Below the pieces are notes generated by a model that was given only the letters and a program-made list of their open reading frames with translations, did not search any database and had not been told where the DNA came from. Position numbers and translations under genes: made by a program. DNA of 64,000 nt, taken from NCBI GenBank assembly GCA_903813345.2, contig CAIIXF020000001.1:9213598-9277597 (forward strand), written 5' to 3'. This document shows, piece after piece, positions 53,101 to 61,553 of this stretch; position 1 is the stretch's first letter; each line of letters starts with the position of its first letter. Source of the stretch: Owenia fusiformis (lineage: Eukaryota; Annelida; Polychaeta; Sabellida; Oweniidae).

Positions 53101-56100
53101 ATATTTCAGTGATTGCACTTATTGATGAATGGAGCAGGGAATTAGCAATCTGCATACTTGACTCGCACCTAATTACCAAGTGAAAGAGAAATATGGCGAG
53201 ATTATCAATGGCCAAAGCATATATTATACATACTCCTCTAGCCCTGCTCTAGCCTAAGGATTCAGATGAAACAAGACTAACTTAGATTGAATAAATATTA
53301 CTCTGAAACGCAATATACAAATGAACTTCTAACAAATAGATGGCCAATCAAGATAATCTAAAAATAAGATATAATAACTAGACCTCAAATTATTCAACTC
53401 ATCCAATTTCTGTAATGTCAGATATATTCACACATCCATGAATTTTTAACATGACACGCCACCTAGTCGATGAAATATAATCAGGTGATTTTCAAAGGAC
53501 AAATTATTCCTAGCCTATAGCAGCAGATTTCTAGAAATCATTATCATACTTTTAATTGAAGGTAACCTTTTAATCCGATGGCTCAATAAGAAAAATAACA
53601 CCTACCTGGCCGAAACATGTTTAATTGCATTTTGTGATAAAAGCCCCGAAGACACAAAACACCGTAGAACAACATTACACAAGCATTAGTGCTAATTTCG
53701 ATTTTCAGGAACATCAAAAAGAAAACATGGAAATAATAGACAAGAAACAAAAATACATGTATAAGAATAACAGGATATCTCTAATACCACACAGAAACAG
53801 AATACCAGAAGCATAGCCAGCAGTTACCTTCATTGACCATCCTGCTAATATCTAAGGAAACCAACTTGATTGAATTTCAGATTGTACATTTTACCTGTAA
53901 ATATGAACATCTCTCTGAATTCTTTTTTGAACATTTTTATTCTTCCATTGATAACCATATCAAAAGAAGGCAGGCATTACCATGCAGAATGTCACTACCT
54001 GCTATTTGTTAGATGCCAAACACCGAACACCATCCACAAAAAAGTTATAATTTGGAGTAGATAGATTTTCCGCAGTTCTCAAACCACCTACCATTCAAAC
54101 TGTCTACCATTTAAGAAATCTTAAGCCAATTGCATTAACGAAGCAAATCTACTTAAGCAGTAGCAAACAAACAAATCTTGTTGTCTTAGACTGCGCCAGA
54201 TTAGTATTCTGGCGGTGGAGAGATTTAGAACCAAATGTTTCTAATTGCTCTTTCTCATAAAACTGCTCAACTGAATGAACCTAGGTTTTGCAGAATGCCT
54301 TGTAATCAGGACTTGGCAATAATGTTAGTAAACAATAGTGTAACCAGAACAACGGCAACGCCAAAGCGTAGCGAATCCCATCGAACAGAAATGGCTGGCA
54401 TTTTTACAAACGAATAGCATATCATAAAACAACACACCAGAAAGGCCACCATTTTCAAAATGGTTGCTCACTAGCCAAGTTGTCATCAGAAGAAATAATA
54501 TGCTTTTAAGTAGCCACCTCTAAAATTTTTGAAAAATCGCACACGTACTTGTAAAATAACACACATAAAAATGGTGGCCATTTTTCAAAATGGCCAACTA
54601 CTCCCCAAAGTTTTATTAGACAATGTGCCATGCTTAAAGTATTCACATATCAAATATGAACAAAATCGCTCCACTACTTTTCGAGTTATAGTAAAATACG
54701 TTAAAATGGCGGCCATTTTTCAAAATGGCGGCCATTTTTCAAAATGGCCACTGTCTACCAAAAGTGTCATTAGAAATAGACAGTATGCTATGCTTATAGT
54801 ATTCACATACCAAATATGAACAAAATCACTCCACTACTTTTCGAGTTATAGTAAAATACATTAAAATGGCGGCCATTTTTCAAATTTTTTTTCAAAATGG
54901 CCGCCTTCTACCAAAAGTGTCATAGGACAGTGTGCCATGCTTATAGTATTCACATACCAAATATGAACAAAATCGCTCCACTACTTTTCGAGTTATAGTA
55001 AAATACGTTAAAATGGCGGCCATTTTTCAAATTTTTTTTCAAAATGGCCGCCTCCTACCAAAAGTGTCATAGGACAGTGTGCCATGCTTATAGTATTCAC
55101 ATACCAAATATGAACAAAATCGCTCCACTACTTTTCGAGTTATAGTAAAATACGTTAAAATGGCGGCCATTTTTCAAAATGGCCGCCTTCTACCAAAAGT
55201 GTCTTTAGACAGTGTGCAATGCTTATAGTATTCACATACCAAATATGAACAAAATCGCTCCACTATTTTTTGAGTTATAGCAAAAATTGTAAAATGACGA
55301 GTAAAGGCCGCCTTTTTTCAAGATGGCTGCCATGTGCTTCTTTAATATCTACATTTGTAGCATTATTAATGTCCTTTATAATTTTTTTACATTTAAAACA
55401 TATTGCTATTACAGTTTTACATATTACACCTAAATTACTGTAAAATCGGCACTAAAATGGCCGCCATTTTGAAATGAGCGGCCATTTTAAAAATCGGCTT
55501 TCGAGCAGAACTTCTACCCCCATAGGGTATACGTGTACAAAATATGAACAAAATCGGGCCAACGGTATTTGAGTTATTGCCCGGACGGACGGACGGACGG
55601 ACGGACGGACAGACGTACGTACGGACGTACGTACGGACGGACGGACGGACGGACGGAGGCGTTCCCTATATCCCTCCGAACTTCGTTCGATGGGATAACA
55701 ATTACATAAGATTAGACATACTCAATTAAACTATATCCAGATTGGTGTATAGAACAGAAATATAGATGATAAGATGAATGAAAACCCCAGATTTTTAGAT
55801 TCATCCATATTTGGAAATATGAAAACAACTCTAAACTGTAGCAAAGTACATGACTACAGTATGTTTTAATCATATCTGGGATACAATTATTAGAGATGTT
55901 ACGGAACATTTTGCTTCGGAACGGAACAATTTCGAAATGGTTCGGAACAGAGTGACTGTATGTATTAGATGAAAATAATCTGATCATCTAGGTCTATTTG
56001 GTAGCGAAAAGCTCTTCAAAACTCTTCAAAAAGAATGAGTAAAAAGAATGAACCTCTTTTGATACAAAATATTGAAAGAAAAATGCTGTTTTGTGGAGAT

Positions 56101-59100
56101 TCAAGGGCCAGAAGTTATGAAAGGGTAAATGTTCTTGTTTCGGAACCGAACCGAAATTCTTAATTTTTGTTCCGTGTTCCGTTCCGAGGGCACAATTCCA
56201 CAGATCGAAACAAAATCGGGTATCTGTGACACCTCTAACAATCATGATTCCTTTTATTTTGAAATTCATATCAAAAATATCTATATGAATCTAGCTATAC
56301 ATTTTTTGAAACAGAGTCTAGTTAAGAATGTTAGATATTATTTCAGAACACCCCCTCATTTTGTTAACATGACGTGCTGCACTGAAATACTATTGATCTG
56401 GGCTACAGGAATTTACTTATTCAGTTTTTGCATCTTAGATCAATTAAATTCTAGCCTATGTTTAATAATCTTTCTAACATACATGCAAATCACTTACATA
56501 CATGCAATTAAAAAATTCATAGAAATTAAATGCATATAAATTGACTTCTGTGTTATGTTTTGATACGACTGTCAATGAAAGAAATATTACACCCTGAACT
56601 ATAGCAAGATGATATAGTTTCTATTTTATCCCTTTTTTTATTAGCATGATACAATACAAAGTCAAAGTAAACACAGCAAAGCATTAGTAAATATTTAGAG
56701 TCTAAATACACAGGCAGATTTTGAGCTTTACAATAGGAATCTTATGCCCTTTTTTAAACATGGGTCATTTTTAGGAGACAATGCTGACACATGCCAAAGA
56801 AATCAATGACAGACATAGACAGCTACATTTATATGTCATTTTAAAATAACATTTTGGTAAATAAGACATCTGGAAGACAGTATTTGTTTGAAAATGTGAC
56901 AATTGTAGATCTGCATTTATTGTATGTTTCAATAAAAACAATACCCAATGACAATAAACACACTGGTAATGATCTAAACTAGCTCATAACTGAAAGTTTT
57001 ATCAATTCATTTCTTTTTATTACATATTATGGATTCTAAATTCCTATTACGAAACCTATATCTACATCTGTGGGCCAATCTGACTGAAGCAAAGAATAAT
57101 CATCAATTCAACTCATCTTTCTATTTTCAGGCAAGTATCAAAATGGATGTTGTGAATTCAGCATGTTCCATCGTGAATTATGTTCCAAAGAACTGATTTA
57201 CAGCCTAGGTTTTACCTTACGAAAAAAAAGACAGTACAAAAACGTAAACATCAAAGTAGCTCCTTTAGATATCACAAGTAATATCCTGATTGCCATCGGA
57301 GATGTGGATGAGACGTCATTAAACATTTGCCTTTCATGGAACAATCAAGCAATGCTATACACCTACCTAGTAATATAAACCTTCTTCATAATGCAAACTG
57401 ATTGCAAAATCCATTAATTAATATCTTATACAACAAACAAGGGAATTTTTCTCATCTGGACTCTGGAGACAGTAAGCTGATTGGAACTAAGGGATAGCGG
57501 ATAATTACATCACCGAGCCATTATTTTTAGCGTGTTATTTACTGCATTACAGTTCATCGAATCTTCAATATTTATTTAAAAAAAATTATGGTAGTACAGT
57601 AAAACCTGTAACACATTTGGTACCTCAAAAAAATGAACCTCTATAAGTAGAACACCCCCCAAGTGGAACACTACGTCAGTTGGTCTTGGGACTCTAAAAG
57701 TGTTCTCCTAACAGAGGTATTCCTCTTCTAGAGATGTTCCACTTAACAGGTTTAACTGTATTTCTAAAAAGATAATTGATATGAGAACAGCAGATAATTA
57801 TAAATTACAACTTTTCATTAGACTGCGATTAACAAGAATTGTCTAACAGTTGAATCATCTATATTAAAATAAAAGGTAAAAAAACATCATGACATTTGTG
57901 TAATTTTTAGGTAGATATATCATCATGCTATACTGTGTAAATGAGAGCTACATTCCATGCCTAAAATAATACAACTAAATCAGACTGGGCTATAATTGGT
58001 TACAACTGGAAACATTTTACTAGGAGATACAAAAAACACAGAGATATTTCAATGTAGAATGTAGCCAGCCTATTTAGTATGTGCCAGGCTTTTGACAACT
58101 CCTCCTAATTGTACCATTTTGATGATGTATTAGTTCTGCTATCATATGACATACTTATAGAATGATGTTATGCAAAATTACAGTGAATATTGCTTTATAT
58201 TCATGGTCATAATGTAATATGGTTTGAATATGTCTATTACATGAAATGTGGTGCTGCATCTTCCTTCATTCAAAGGACTTCATTTATTACTCAATTCATG
58301 GAAAGAAGTGAAATACCCTTTGACCAAGGATGTATAAGGGCTTATAAGATCACCAGTCTTCAACCATTTTAACAACCAAATTCCAATAGTATTTTGTCCA
58401 GTGAGATAGTGCATCCTTCCCTTAGCTGTCTCTTCATTCCATAGAATACCAAGTGCTTCATGGCATTATACTAAATAATGTTTTAATAATGTTTTATCAA
58501 AGTAATTAATCAAATCTATTACTAGAAATAGTGTAAACCTAATTTAATCTGATTAAAGTAAATATAAAAAGCTCATCCCATCATGAGTGTGGACATATGA
58601 AAATAAAATAGCCAAATATTTGAAGGTGAAGGTTAATGATGGTTTGATGTTTTACTAATGAGTTATACTAGTAGATAAGACCTTGATGCAGCTGTTTAAT
58701 GTATCTTGTATACATGTCTAAGAATTTTTTTGTCTAGGAATTCATAGTTTCATTTAAACCAACTTAACACATGTTTTCACACCAAAATACGCCAGATGCT
58801 TCAATAACAAATTAACCCACTAGAAACATCTCTACTAAGCCCCCTTATCCATACATCAAAATGCTCTCAAAGAGATGAGTACATCAATGGAATCTTCAGG
58901 AGATAAAACACAAATCCATTCCAGGAAAAACAGCTTTGATTTTCAATCAACTGACCTAAACAACAGATTGTGCATCTATGAGGAATATCCGGATATAATT
59001 CACTACGATTCCTGTTAAATAAAGAGGCTTAGATGCGAGCTTATGGCAATGCAAATTAATGTCTACTGAAGTCAAAGCCTTAAGTCTCTAAATATAAAGT

Positions 59101-61192
59101 ATGAACCCTATATGTGAAAGCAGCATACACATTCTTCACCTAATATTCTCTTTACAAATATCATGTATAAGAATTGGAGATAATTGGGCATTATAGCATT
59201 GGATAGGGATAATTTAAGGCTTAATGAGAAGGAAACTGTAAATGCTTTAAGGCTGTCTTAAAAAGCTGAATTTTCATTACTGAGAATGTCGTAAAACTGA
59301 AATATTGATCTTACTGTAACAGTGGATCAATGGTTTTTTTTCTATCTCTATCCTAGCAGAGATGATTCATTCTCGTGTCTGATAATTACTTGATCAATGA
59401 TGGAATATCACTGTAGCCTATACTTAACTGTATCTTGAAATTAAACCATGAAACCTAAACTGAATCACAATTTTTTTTATATAAACTTGAATAACAGCCC
59501 TTGACATATATGTCTATACAGTCTCATCCAGGAGATTCAACATTCAGTTCAAATTACTACTAAGTCATACTGTAAAGGATTCTAAATTAATAAAATGTTC
59601 ACTTATTTTTAAATAAAAACCTAGATATATCAATATAGATATATCAATATAATTTATTTGCTCAATTGCTCTATGCCTGTCTGCATTCAGTCTCTGCTAC
59701 TTGGATATGGAAATCGTGTAAACATTAATAATAGAAATATGTTCAAAGCGACCCGAGGGAAAATGAACTTGAGTAGATACCTGCCAATATCTAGGCCCTA
59801 ACGCCCTCCAGCAAATTAAACGGTCCTATTTTAATCAAGATATGATAAATTTAAACGAAACAAATTATTGGCTTTGATAAAATATATAATTATGTTCTGG
59901 AATAACAGTACTGTAGTATCAAAGTCTAAAAGGCTTTTCTGTTGAGTCTTTTGACCAAATGACTATTGGCTATATTCAGGGATATTCTTCTGTATGTTTT
60001 GCACAGGTGCACAACCTAATTATCTACCAGTCTGAAGTACTTTGAAATACCCTGAAGTCAGTACATATATTCAAAAATTTTATTTATCCGTGTAAAAACA
60101 ATACACAAACAGCTGTACATTTTTATTCAAAAGAACTGGTTCTAGTCTGTTAACATAAGCAAATGATCAGTTGGACAAATTCCAAACATTACTTAGTCAG
60201 CATGGGAAAAAATAAGAATACATGTTGCAAAACAATTTAGAATCAGTTCAAATATGACTCTTTCCTTTAAGCATTTATAACTTAATTTATAATATCAATG
60301 CAACAAGTAAAAAGTTTGTTTGAGCACTACCTTATGCAAACATCTCACATCATATAACTAACACCATGAAGAGATTTACATAACAGCTAAGAAAACACTA
60401 ACCAACAAATGAAACATAGGAGTACCCCTCTAGATTATATTGAAATCAACACTAAATTATAAAACTGAAATGGTTAAATTATAAAACTGAAATGGTTACA
60501 CGATATATTAGTATATGGCTAAAATATGGATATGGCTAAACATAACTAAGGCAAAATCCTCCAAAGTTTTAACTTTACAAAATTCATACATGCAAATATG
60601 TATGCTAATAAATGGCTACAGACTGATAAAACTCAAGGCAAACTTATCAAGGACCGTACTCATCCAGCCAAGTGTCTTGATAATTGTAAATAACATATAC
60701 TGTAATTTTTAACAACAAAAACTTGAGATCGGTCATGCCAACCTCCGGTAATAAATAGATATCTTGACTTCCAGTTCCACATATAATTATCATAAATATC
60801 AATTTCTTCCTGCCACTATCAAGTACACCTACACAATAATGAATCTAACCTGTACATACATGAATTAGGAAGTTGGTTTTATTGTAAAGATCATGGGGAC
60901 CAAATCTGTATGGGCCTACCTGTTTTCCTTCCCTGTGATGCCTGTGGAAGGGTGGTACAAAACTGTCTGATCTTGGATACCATCATTTGACATATCAACC
61001 ACAGCCCTGGTGTTAAGATCAATTTCTGTAAATAATCAAATTAAGGGGGTTAACGGATAGCACATTTTGGACTATTCTGGCATAATGAGTAATAAACTGG
61101 ATGTTATAAAAAAAAAAATTTAAATTATTTGGCTCACCTCTCCTGTTGAAGGGACGAACCCTCACGGCAACTTTCACCTTGTCAGCGCACAT
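23062..61192 (-). CDS. KIF13: KIF13-type kinesin-3 gene, 5' part (exons 1-8 of the motor domain)
   Basis: Eight minus-strand exons at 61192-61138, 61025-60920, 31383-31356, 30811-30754, 29845-29753, 27749-27569, 26886-26799 and 23196-23062 add to 744 nt. They join in phase to 248 residues with consensus GT/AG borders. The product starts [18 protein letters not shown]. It then has [11 protein letters not shown], the P-loop GQTGSGKS (residues 111-118), [38 protein letters not shown] and switch [10 protein letters not shown] (from residue 224). These match KIF13A/KIF13B and fly Khc-73 more closely than KIF1A. The family are plus-end microtubule motors with FHA and, in some members, CAP-Gly domains, carrying endosomal and membrane cargo. 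Switch II and everything after it are absent from the window. The paralogue (A or B) cannot be decided; invertebrates often have one. Confidence 0.93.
23197..26798 (-). other. KIF13 intron 7
   Basis: 3.6 kb, holding one well-preserved pogo-like MITE (23285-23446) and a short TTGTA microsatellite near 24240-24270. Nothing else is supportable. Confidence 0.8.
23285..23446. mobile_element. pogo/Tigger-like MITE, copy 2
   Basis: Starts CAGTGAAACCTGTTAAGTAG and ends TTAAGAAAGTTTTACTG, flanked by TA on both sides. It contains the family blocks GTGGAACACCTCCCAAGTGG and ACTGACTTAATGTTAAATGA. This is the cleanest family member in the window. Confidence 0.82.
26799..26886 (-). CDS. KIF13: KIF13 exon 7
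   Basis: After TTTTTAG it encodes [20 protein letters not shown], then SQLLVSSFN. It matches the KVREH[10 protein letters not shown] segment of KIF13 and ends in phase 0 at GTAAGT. Confidence 0.96.
27569..27749 (-). CDS. KIF13: KIF13 exon 6 (P-loop, central motor core)
   Basis: After TTTGCAG it completes Gly114 and reads [20 protein letters not shown], then [20 protein letters not shown] and PKG. The P-loop lysine (K117) and following serine are intact. Donor GTAACT, phase 2. Confidence 0.96.
28213..28480. mobile_element. pogo-like MITE, rearranged copy 3
   Basis: Starts CAGTAAAACCTGTTTAGTGG after TA. It then repeats GTAGAACAC and GAACACCTCCCAAGTG blocks more than once, so it is longer than the ~165-bp norm and looks internally duplicated. 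The right terminus is worn. Confidence 0.55.
29753..29845 (-). CDS. KIF13: KIF13 exon 5 (helix and first half of the P-loop)
   Basis: After TTTATAG it encodes [20 protein letters not shown] and then [11 protein letters not shown]. The [12 protein letters not shown] block is diagnostic of kinesin-3 motors. The P-loop codon Gly114 is split across the donor GTAAGT. Confidence 0.96.
30754..30811 (-). CDS. KIF13: KIF13 exon 4
   Basis: After TTTGCAG it encodes [19 protein letters not shown]. The family pattern is FAFDYCFWSMD in KIF13A and TFAFDHCF in Khc-73. Donor GTGAGT, phase 1. Confidence 0.95.
31356..31383 (-). CDS. KIF13: KIF13 microexon 3 (28 nt)
   Basis: Sequence between CGAACAG and GTGAGA. 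Its first base completes a Ser begun in exon 2, and the rest encodes EHHGRKAPK, leading in phase into [15 protein letters not shown] corresponds to RKPPK in human KIF13A. A larger exon is excluded in this frame by a stop about 57 bp upstream, but a slightly earlier acceptor cannot be fully ruled out. The polypyrimidine tract is weak and lies in a degenerate repeat. Confidence 0.78.
31391..31625. repeat. Degenerate ~19-bp repeat upstream of the microexon
   Basis: Units of the form GATCCAAAATAATCATT followed by a few variable bases recur eight or more times with increasing decay away from the exon. The array lies immediately upstream (minus-strand sense) of the KIF13 microexon acceptor and supplies its branch and pyrimidine region. 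Confidence 0.75.
32560..32885. repeat. Minisatellite with ~24-bp units, interrupted
   Basis: Units resemble TCCATATCATGCATGGCATT and are repeated at both ends of the region. A segment around 32640-32740 (GGCCATAGCCAGCTTTTAGT, then GAGGGGGTGCGAT) splits the array and looks like the end of an inserted transposon. The 24-bp period keeps one frame open for 169 codons, with an ISCMALS-type octapeptide repeat. Confidence 0.7.
33474..33629. mobile_element. pogo-like MITE, worn copy 4
   Basis: Internal blocks GGAACACCTCACAAATGGAA and ATGTTAATGAACCTCTGTAA are present, and GTGTTCCACTTACACAG lies near the right end. The termini are mutated and no TA pair can be assigned with certainty. Confidence 0.5.
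34599..34784 (-). CDS. Exon-like frame with hydrophobic segments, unassigned
   Basis: A minus-strand open frame runs from a strong acceptor (TTTTTGTTCTTGTGCAG) to a strong donor (GTAAGT at 34598). It encodes about 61 residues including [15 protein letters not shown] and [15 protein letters not shown], then [19 protein letters not shown]. That would give one or two membrane helices. Its phase (1 to 1) does not fit the flanking kinesin exons (phase 2). No family recognised. It could be an internal exon of a nested membrane-protein gene or a chance frame, and a second internal acceptor (TTTCGTTGCAG) adds doubt. Confidence 0.3.
35838..36016. mobile_element. pogo-like MITE, copy 5 (inverse orientation)
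   Basis: Carries CACTTGGGAGGTGTTCTGCT and AACATTAAGTCGGTTGGTCT and ends CTTTACAGGTTTCACTG before TA. The left terminus is degraded. Confidence 0.6.
40211..40281. mobile_element. pogo-like MITE fragment
   Basis: A short piece with ACAGGTGTTCAATGG and TGTGTTCACTTAGACAGG followed by TCTTACTA, matching one half of the family. Confidence 0.35.
40560..42300. promoter_or_regulatory. GC-richer island with promoter-like motifs inside KIF13 intron 2
   Basis: This island stands out from its AT-rich surroundings by its CG dinucleotides. It includes TGCATGCGCAATTGTAGCGG (NRF-1-like) at its left part, several ATGGCG contexts (41264, 41823, 42210 and 42273) and CGTCACACTTCCGG (42232-42245). The last reads CCGGAAGTGTGACG on the minus strand, an ETS site next to a CRE-like half site. 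It could be an internal promoter for a short kinesin transcript, a promoter of a nested gene, or a decayed insertion with its own promoter. Confidence 0.4.
41971..42183 (-). CDS. THAP-like N-terminal frame, candidate first exon
   Basis: From the ATG at 42183 the minus strand reads [15 protein letters not shown]. The Met-Pro start with C-x3-C and the following Asn is typical of the first zinc ligands of THAP (C2CH) DNA-binding domains. An ETS/CRE-like pair lies about 54 bp upstream of the ATG on the same strand. After this the frame loses THAP character: there is no SFHRFP-type block and it ends at 41971. An exon would therefore have to end early, and GCG/GTAAAT offers a donor after six codons. 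About 0.6 kb downstream another minus frame contains AIPYIF after a CAG acceptor, similar to the AVPxIF end of THAP domains. The middle (Cys-x2-His) part was not found. A decayed THAP gene or THAP transposon fragment is possible. Confidence 0.3.
   Translation of the reverse strand: MPMCCAVNCSNISTDRARLWIRTLKEMPERQYDSRLVTVELKSVDSSNQLSLSWTESPGNRTHLKQCHLL
42301..43607. other. AT-rich stretch between the island and the first MULE-type MITE
   Basis: No supportable exon or repeat. A short G/C-rich patch near 42970-43080 includes GGGGGATATGGGGGCATGCC but has no partner repeat in the window. Confidence 0.4.
43617..43988. mobile_element. MULE-type MITE, 372 bp, with 9-bp target duplication, copy 1
   Basis: The termini are TACCCTGCGTGCAGAG and CGGATGCAAAGGGTA, which are inverse for TACCCT and partly beyond. 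The flanks are an exact 9-bp duplication, GTCTCAGAT (43608-43616 and 43989-43997), as made by Mutator-like transposases. The interior carries two CCAAT-type boxes (CCAATCAG and CATTGGTC) and a TATA-like CATATAAAA, spaced like a pol II promoter, followed by CTGATTGGCGCGG. It has no coding capacity. The sister copy is at 50016-50392. Confidence 0.9.
44441..44528 (-). CDS. Exon-like terminal frame, unassigned
   Basis: After a good acceptor (TATTTTTCTGCCAG) the minus strand reads [20 protein letters not shown], then GDFFELEM and TAA. It would be an 88-nt last exon entered in phase 2. The peptide has a natural amphipathic look but no recognised family. A minus-strand donor (CCT/GTGAGT) at about 44996 could belong to an exon just upstream. 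The phase also fits KIF13 exon 2, so a truncated alternative kinesin end is formally possible but unlikely. Confidence 0.25.
46715..46881. mobile_element. pogo-like MITE, divergent subfamily copy
   Basis: Begins CTGTAAAACCTGTAACACCT after TA and ends ATACAAGTTTTTCTG before TA. The inner blocks read CTCTAGTGAACACCC rather than the GTGGAACACC of the other copies, so it is a distinct, related subfamily. Confidence 0.55.
49240..49387 (+). repeat. GTCACCAC-family repeat, copy 4
   Basis: AATAACATGCAAAATATCAC, CACCTGCCATTTGTTACA, AAGTTGGAGACTATAACAAT and ATGTCACCACTCCTGGTAGT occur in the family order. Confidence 0.65.
50016..50392. mobile_element. MULE-type MITE, 377 bp, with 9-bp target duplication, copy 2
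   Basis: Nearly identical to the element at 43617-43988 over its whole length and in the same orientation. It has its own exact 9-bp duplication, CTCGATTTT (50007-50015 and 50393-50401), which proves an independent insertion. The CCAAT-type boxes and a better TATA box (CCATATATAGAAC) are kept. High identity between copies implies recent activity of the family. Confidence 0.92.
52315..53010. mobile_element. piggyBac-type MITE, 696 bp, between TTAA sites
   Basis: TTAA lies at 52311-52314 and 53011-53014. The termini are CCTTTACCATGCTGCC and, inverted, CCTTTAGCGTGCTGCC. A CC-starting terminal repeat with TTAA duplication is the piggyBac pattern. The interior is notably CG-rich, with TCCGCCGCTCCGCCCCTTCG at one end and the palindrome GGCGGACGCGTCCGCC at the other. 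No long frame is present. Confidence 0.82.
53966..54056 (+). repeat. GTCACCAC-family repeat, shortened copy 5
   Basis: CATTACCATGCAGAATGTCA, CTACCTGCTATTTGTTAGAT and a terminal AAAAAAGTTATAATTTGG. The right-hand palindrome is missing. Confidence 0.5.
54343..55695. mobile_element. Mosaic repeat with tandem core and GGAC tail, copy 2
   Basis: Same borders as copy 1 at 18281-19543 (ACCAGAACAACGGCAACG at the left, TTCGATGGGA at the right, TA on both sides) and the same orientation. The core again has about five units with ATGGCGGCCATTTTTC palindromes, some expanded by extra TTTTTTTTC stretches. The post-core segment and GGAC tract are conserved. Unit number and order differ from copy 1, so the arrays evolved separately. 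Confidence 0.8.
55582..55657. repeat. (GGAC)n microsatellite inside mosaic repeat copy 2
   Basis: GGAC tetramers interrupted by GTACGTAC palindromes, at the same place as in copy 1. Confidence 0.95.
55891..56237. mobile_element. hAT-type MITE, 347 bp
   Basis: Ends TAGAGATGTTAC and, inverted, TAGAGGTGTCAC. The flanking 8-bp duplications ACAATTAT and ACAATCAT differ at one base. Subterminal GGAACGGAAC repeats and their inverse GTTCCGTTCCG surround a plain centre. The mismatches suggest an older insertion than the hAT-type element at 13.2 kb. Confidence 0.8.
57131..57378 (+). CDS. Exon-like terminal frame, unassigned (81 residues)
   Basis: After TTCTATTTTCAG the plus strand has an open frame to TAA at 57376-57378. 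It encodes [20 protein letters not shown], then [17 protein letters not shown] and [20 protein letters not shown], ending [11 protein letters not shown]. The alternation of hydrophobic residues looks like a beta-rich domain, and the composition is unlike the surrounding AT-rich noise. No family recognised and no upstream partner exon found. It could be the last exon of a gene nested in the kinesin intron on the opposite strand, or a gene relic. Confidence 0.4.
57597..57758. mobile_element. pogo/Tigger-like MITE, copy 6
   Basis: Starts CAGTAAAACCTGTAACACAT and ends TTAACAGGTTTAACTG, flanked by TA. The interior shows AGTAGAACACCCCCCAAGTG and TCAGTTGGTCTTGGGACTCT. Confidence 0.75.
60920..61025 (-). 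CDS. KIF13: KIF13 exon 2
   Basis: Begins after TTTACAG and completes Glu19. It encodes [16 protein letters not shown] and then [15 protein letters not shown], aligning with the variable stretch between RPMNRRE and PPK in KIF13 proteins. It ends in phase 2 at GTAGGC, before a 29.5-kb intron. Confidence 0.92.
61138..61192 (-). CDS. KIF13: KIF13 exon 1 (start codon, first beta strand of the motor)
   Basis: ATG at 61192-61190 with A at -3. It encodes [18 protein letters not shown], and the KVAVRVRP motif is the hallmark first strand of kinesin motors. The donor is GTGAGC after the first base of the next codon (phase 1). Intron 1 is only 112 bp. Confidence 0.95.
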
Positions 61193-61553
61193 TTTTGTAT
61201 GAATCCGAGGCCTATATTCCTTGAAAGTTGTCTGATATGTACTTCAATATCTACACTTAAATTCCCACTATCCAGTTATATTATCCTTACATTATATCCA
61301 TTGTATTTACATTTATAAAATAGATCGTGTGTTCACTTCGTCATTTCTGGTTTTACAAACATCCGGGCTTTTTTGAGAAAATGCGCCTCGTTTTGAATGT
61401 TACCGGAAGTGATAATTTTTTCAAATATTTCACAAATAAGCGCTAAAAGTCAATTAAAATGTTGAGTTAACCATCATTAACAAAAGTAACATAGGCGAAT
61501 GAACTATAATAATATTGTCCATTGCTTTAGCACAAAAATATGAAGATATAGCC
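61193..61553. promoter_or_regulatory. Divergent promoter between KIF13 and DNAJC27
   Basis: 361 bp separate the two start codons, which face away from each other. The region must contain both 5' UTRs and, most simply, a shared promoter. It has a local rise in CG (for example ATCCGGGC and GCGCCTCG) and a consensus ETS/GABP site, ACCGGAAGTG, at 61402-61411. There is no obvious TATA box at either side, as is common in housekeeping bidirectional promoters. Confidence 0.75.
61402..61411 (+). promoter_or_regulatory. ETS/GABP-type binding site
   Basis: ACCGGAAGTG matches the ETS/GABP core exactly. It lies about 143 bp before the DNAJC27 start and 210 bp before the KIF13 start. Confidence 0.55.

Larger units (their letters stand above)
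31384..60919 (-). other. KIF13 intron 2 (29.5 kb)
   Basis: Most of this intron is AT-rich sequence without signals. What can be supported inside it is listed separately: an array next to exon 3, a 24-bp minisatellite, pogo-like MITEs, two MULE-type MITEs, a piggyBac-type element, a hAT-type element, mosaic repeat copy 2, GTCACCAC repeats, a GC-richer island at 40.56-42.30 kb and three unassigned exon-like frames. In 36.1-40.2, 45.2-46.7, 46.9-49.2, 50.4-52.3 and 57.8-60.9 kb I see nothing assignable. Confidence 0.8.

Noticed and set aside
56129-56539. A 136-codon plus-strand frame
   Set aside because: It starts inside the hAT-type MITE and runs into AT-rich intron sequence. The second half is hydrophobic by composition only.
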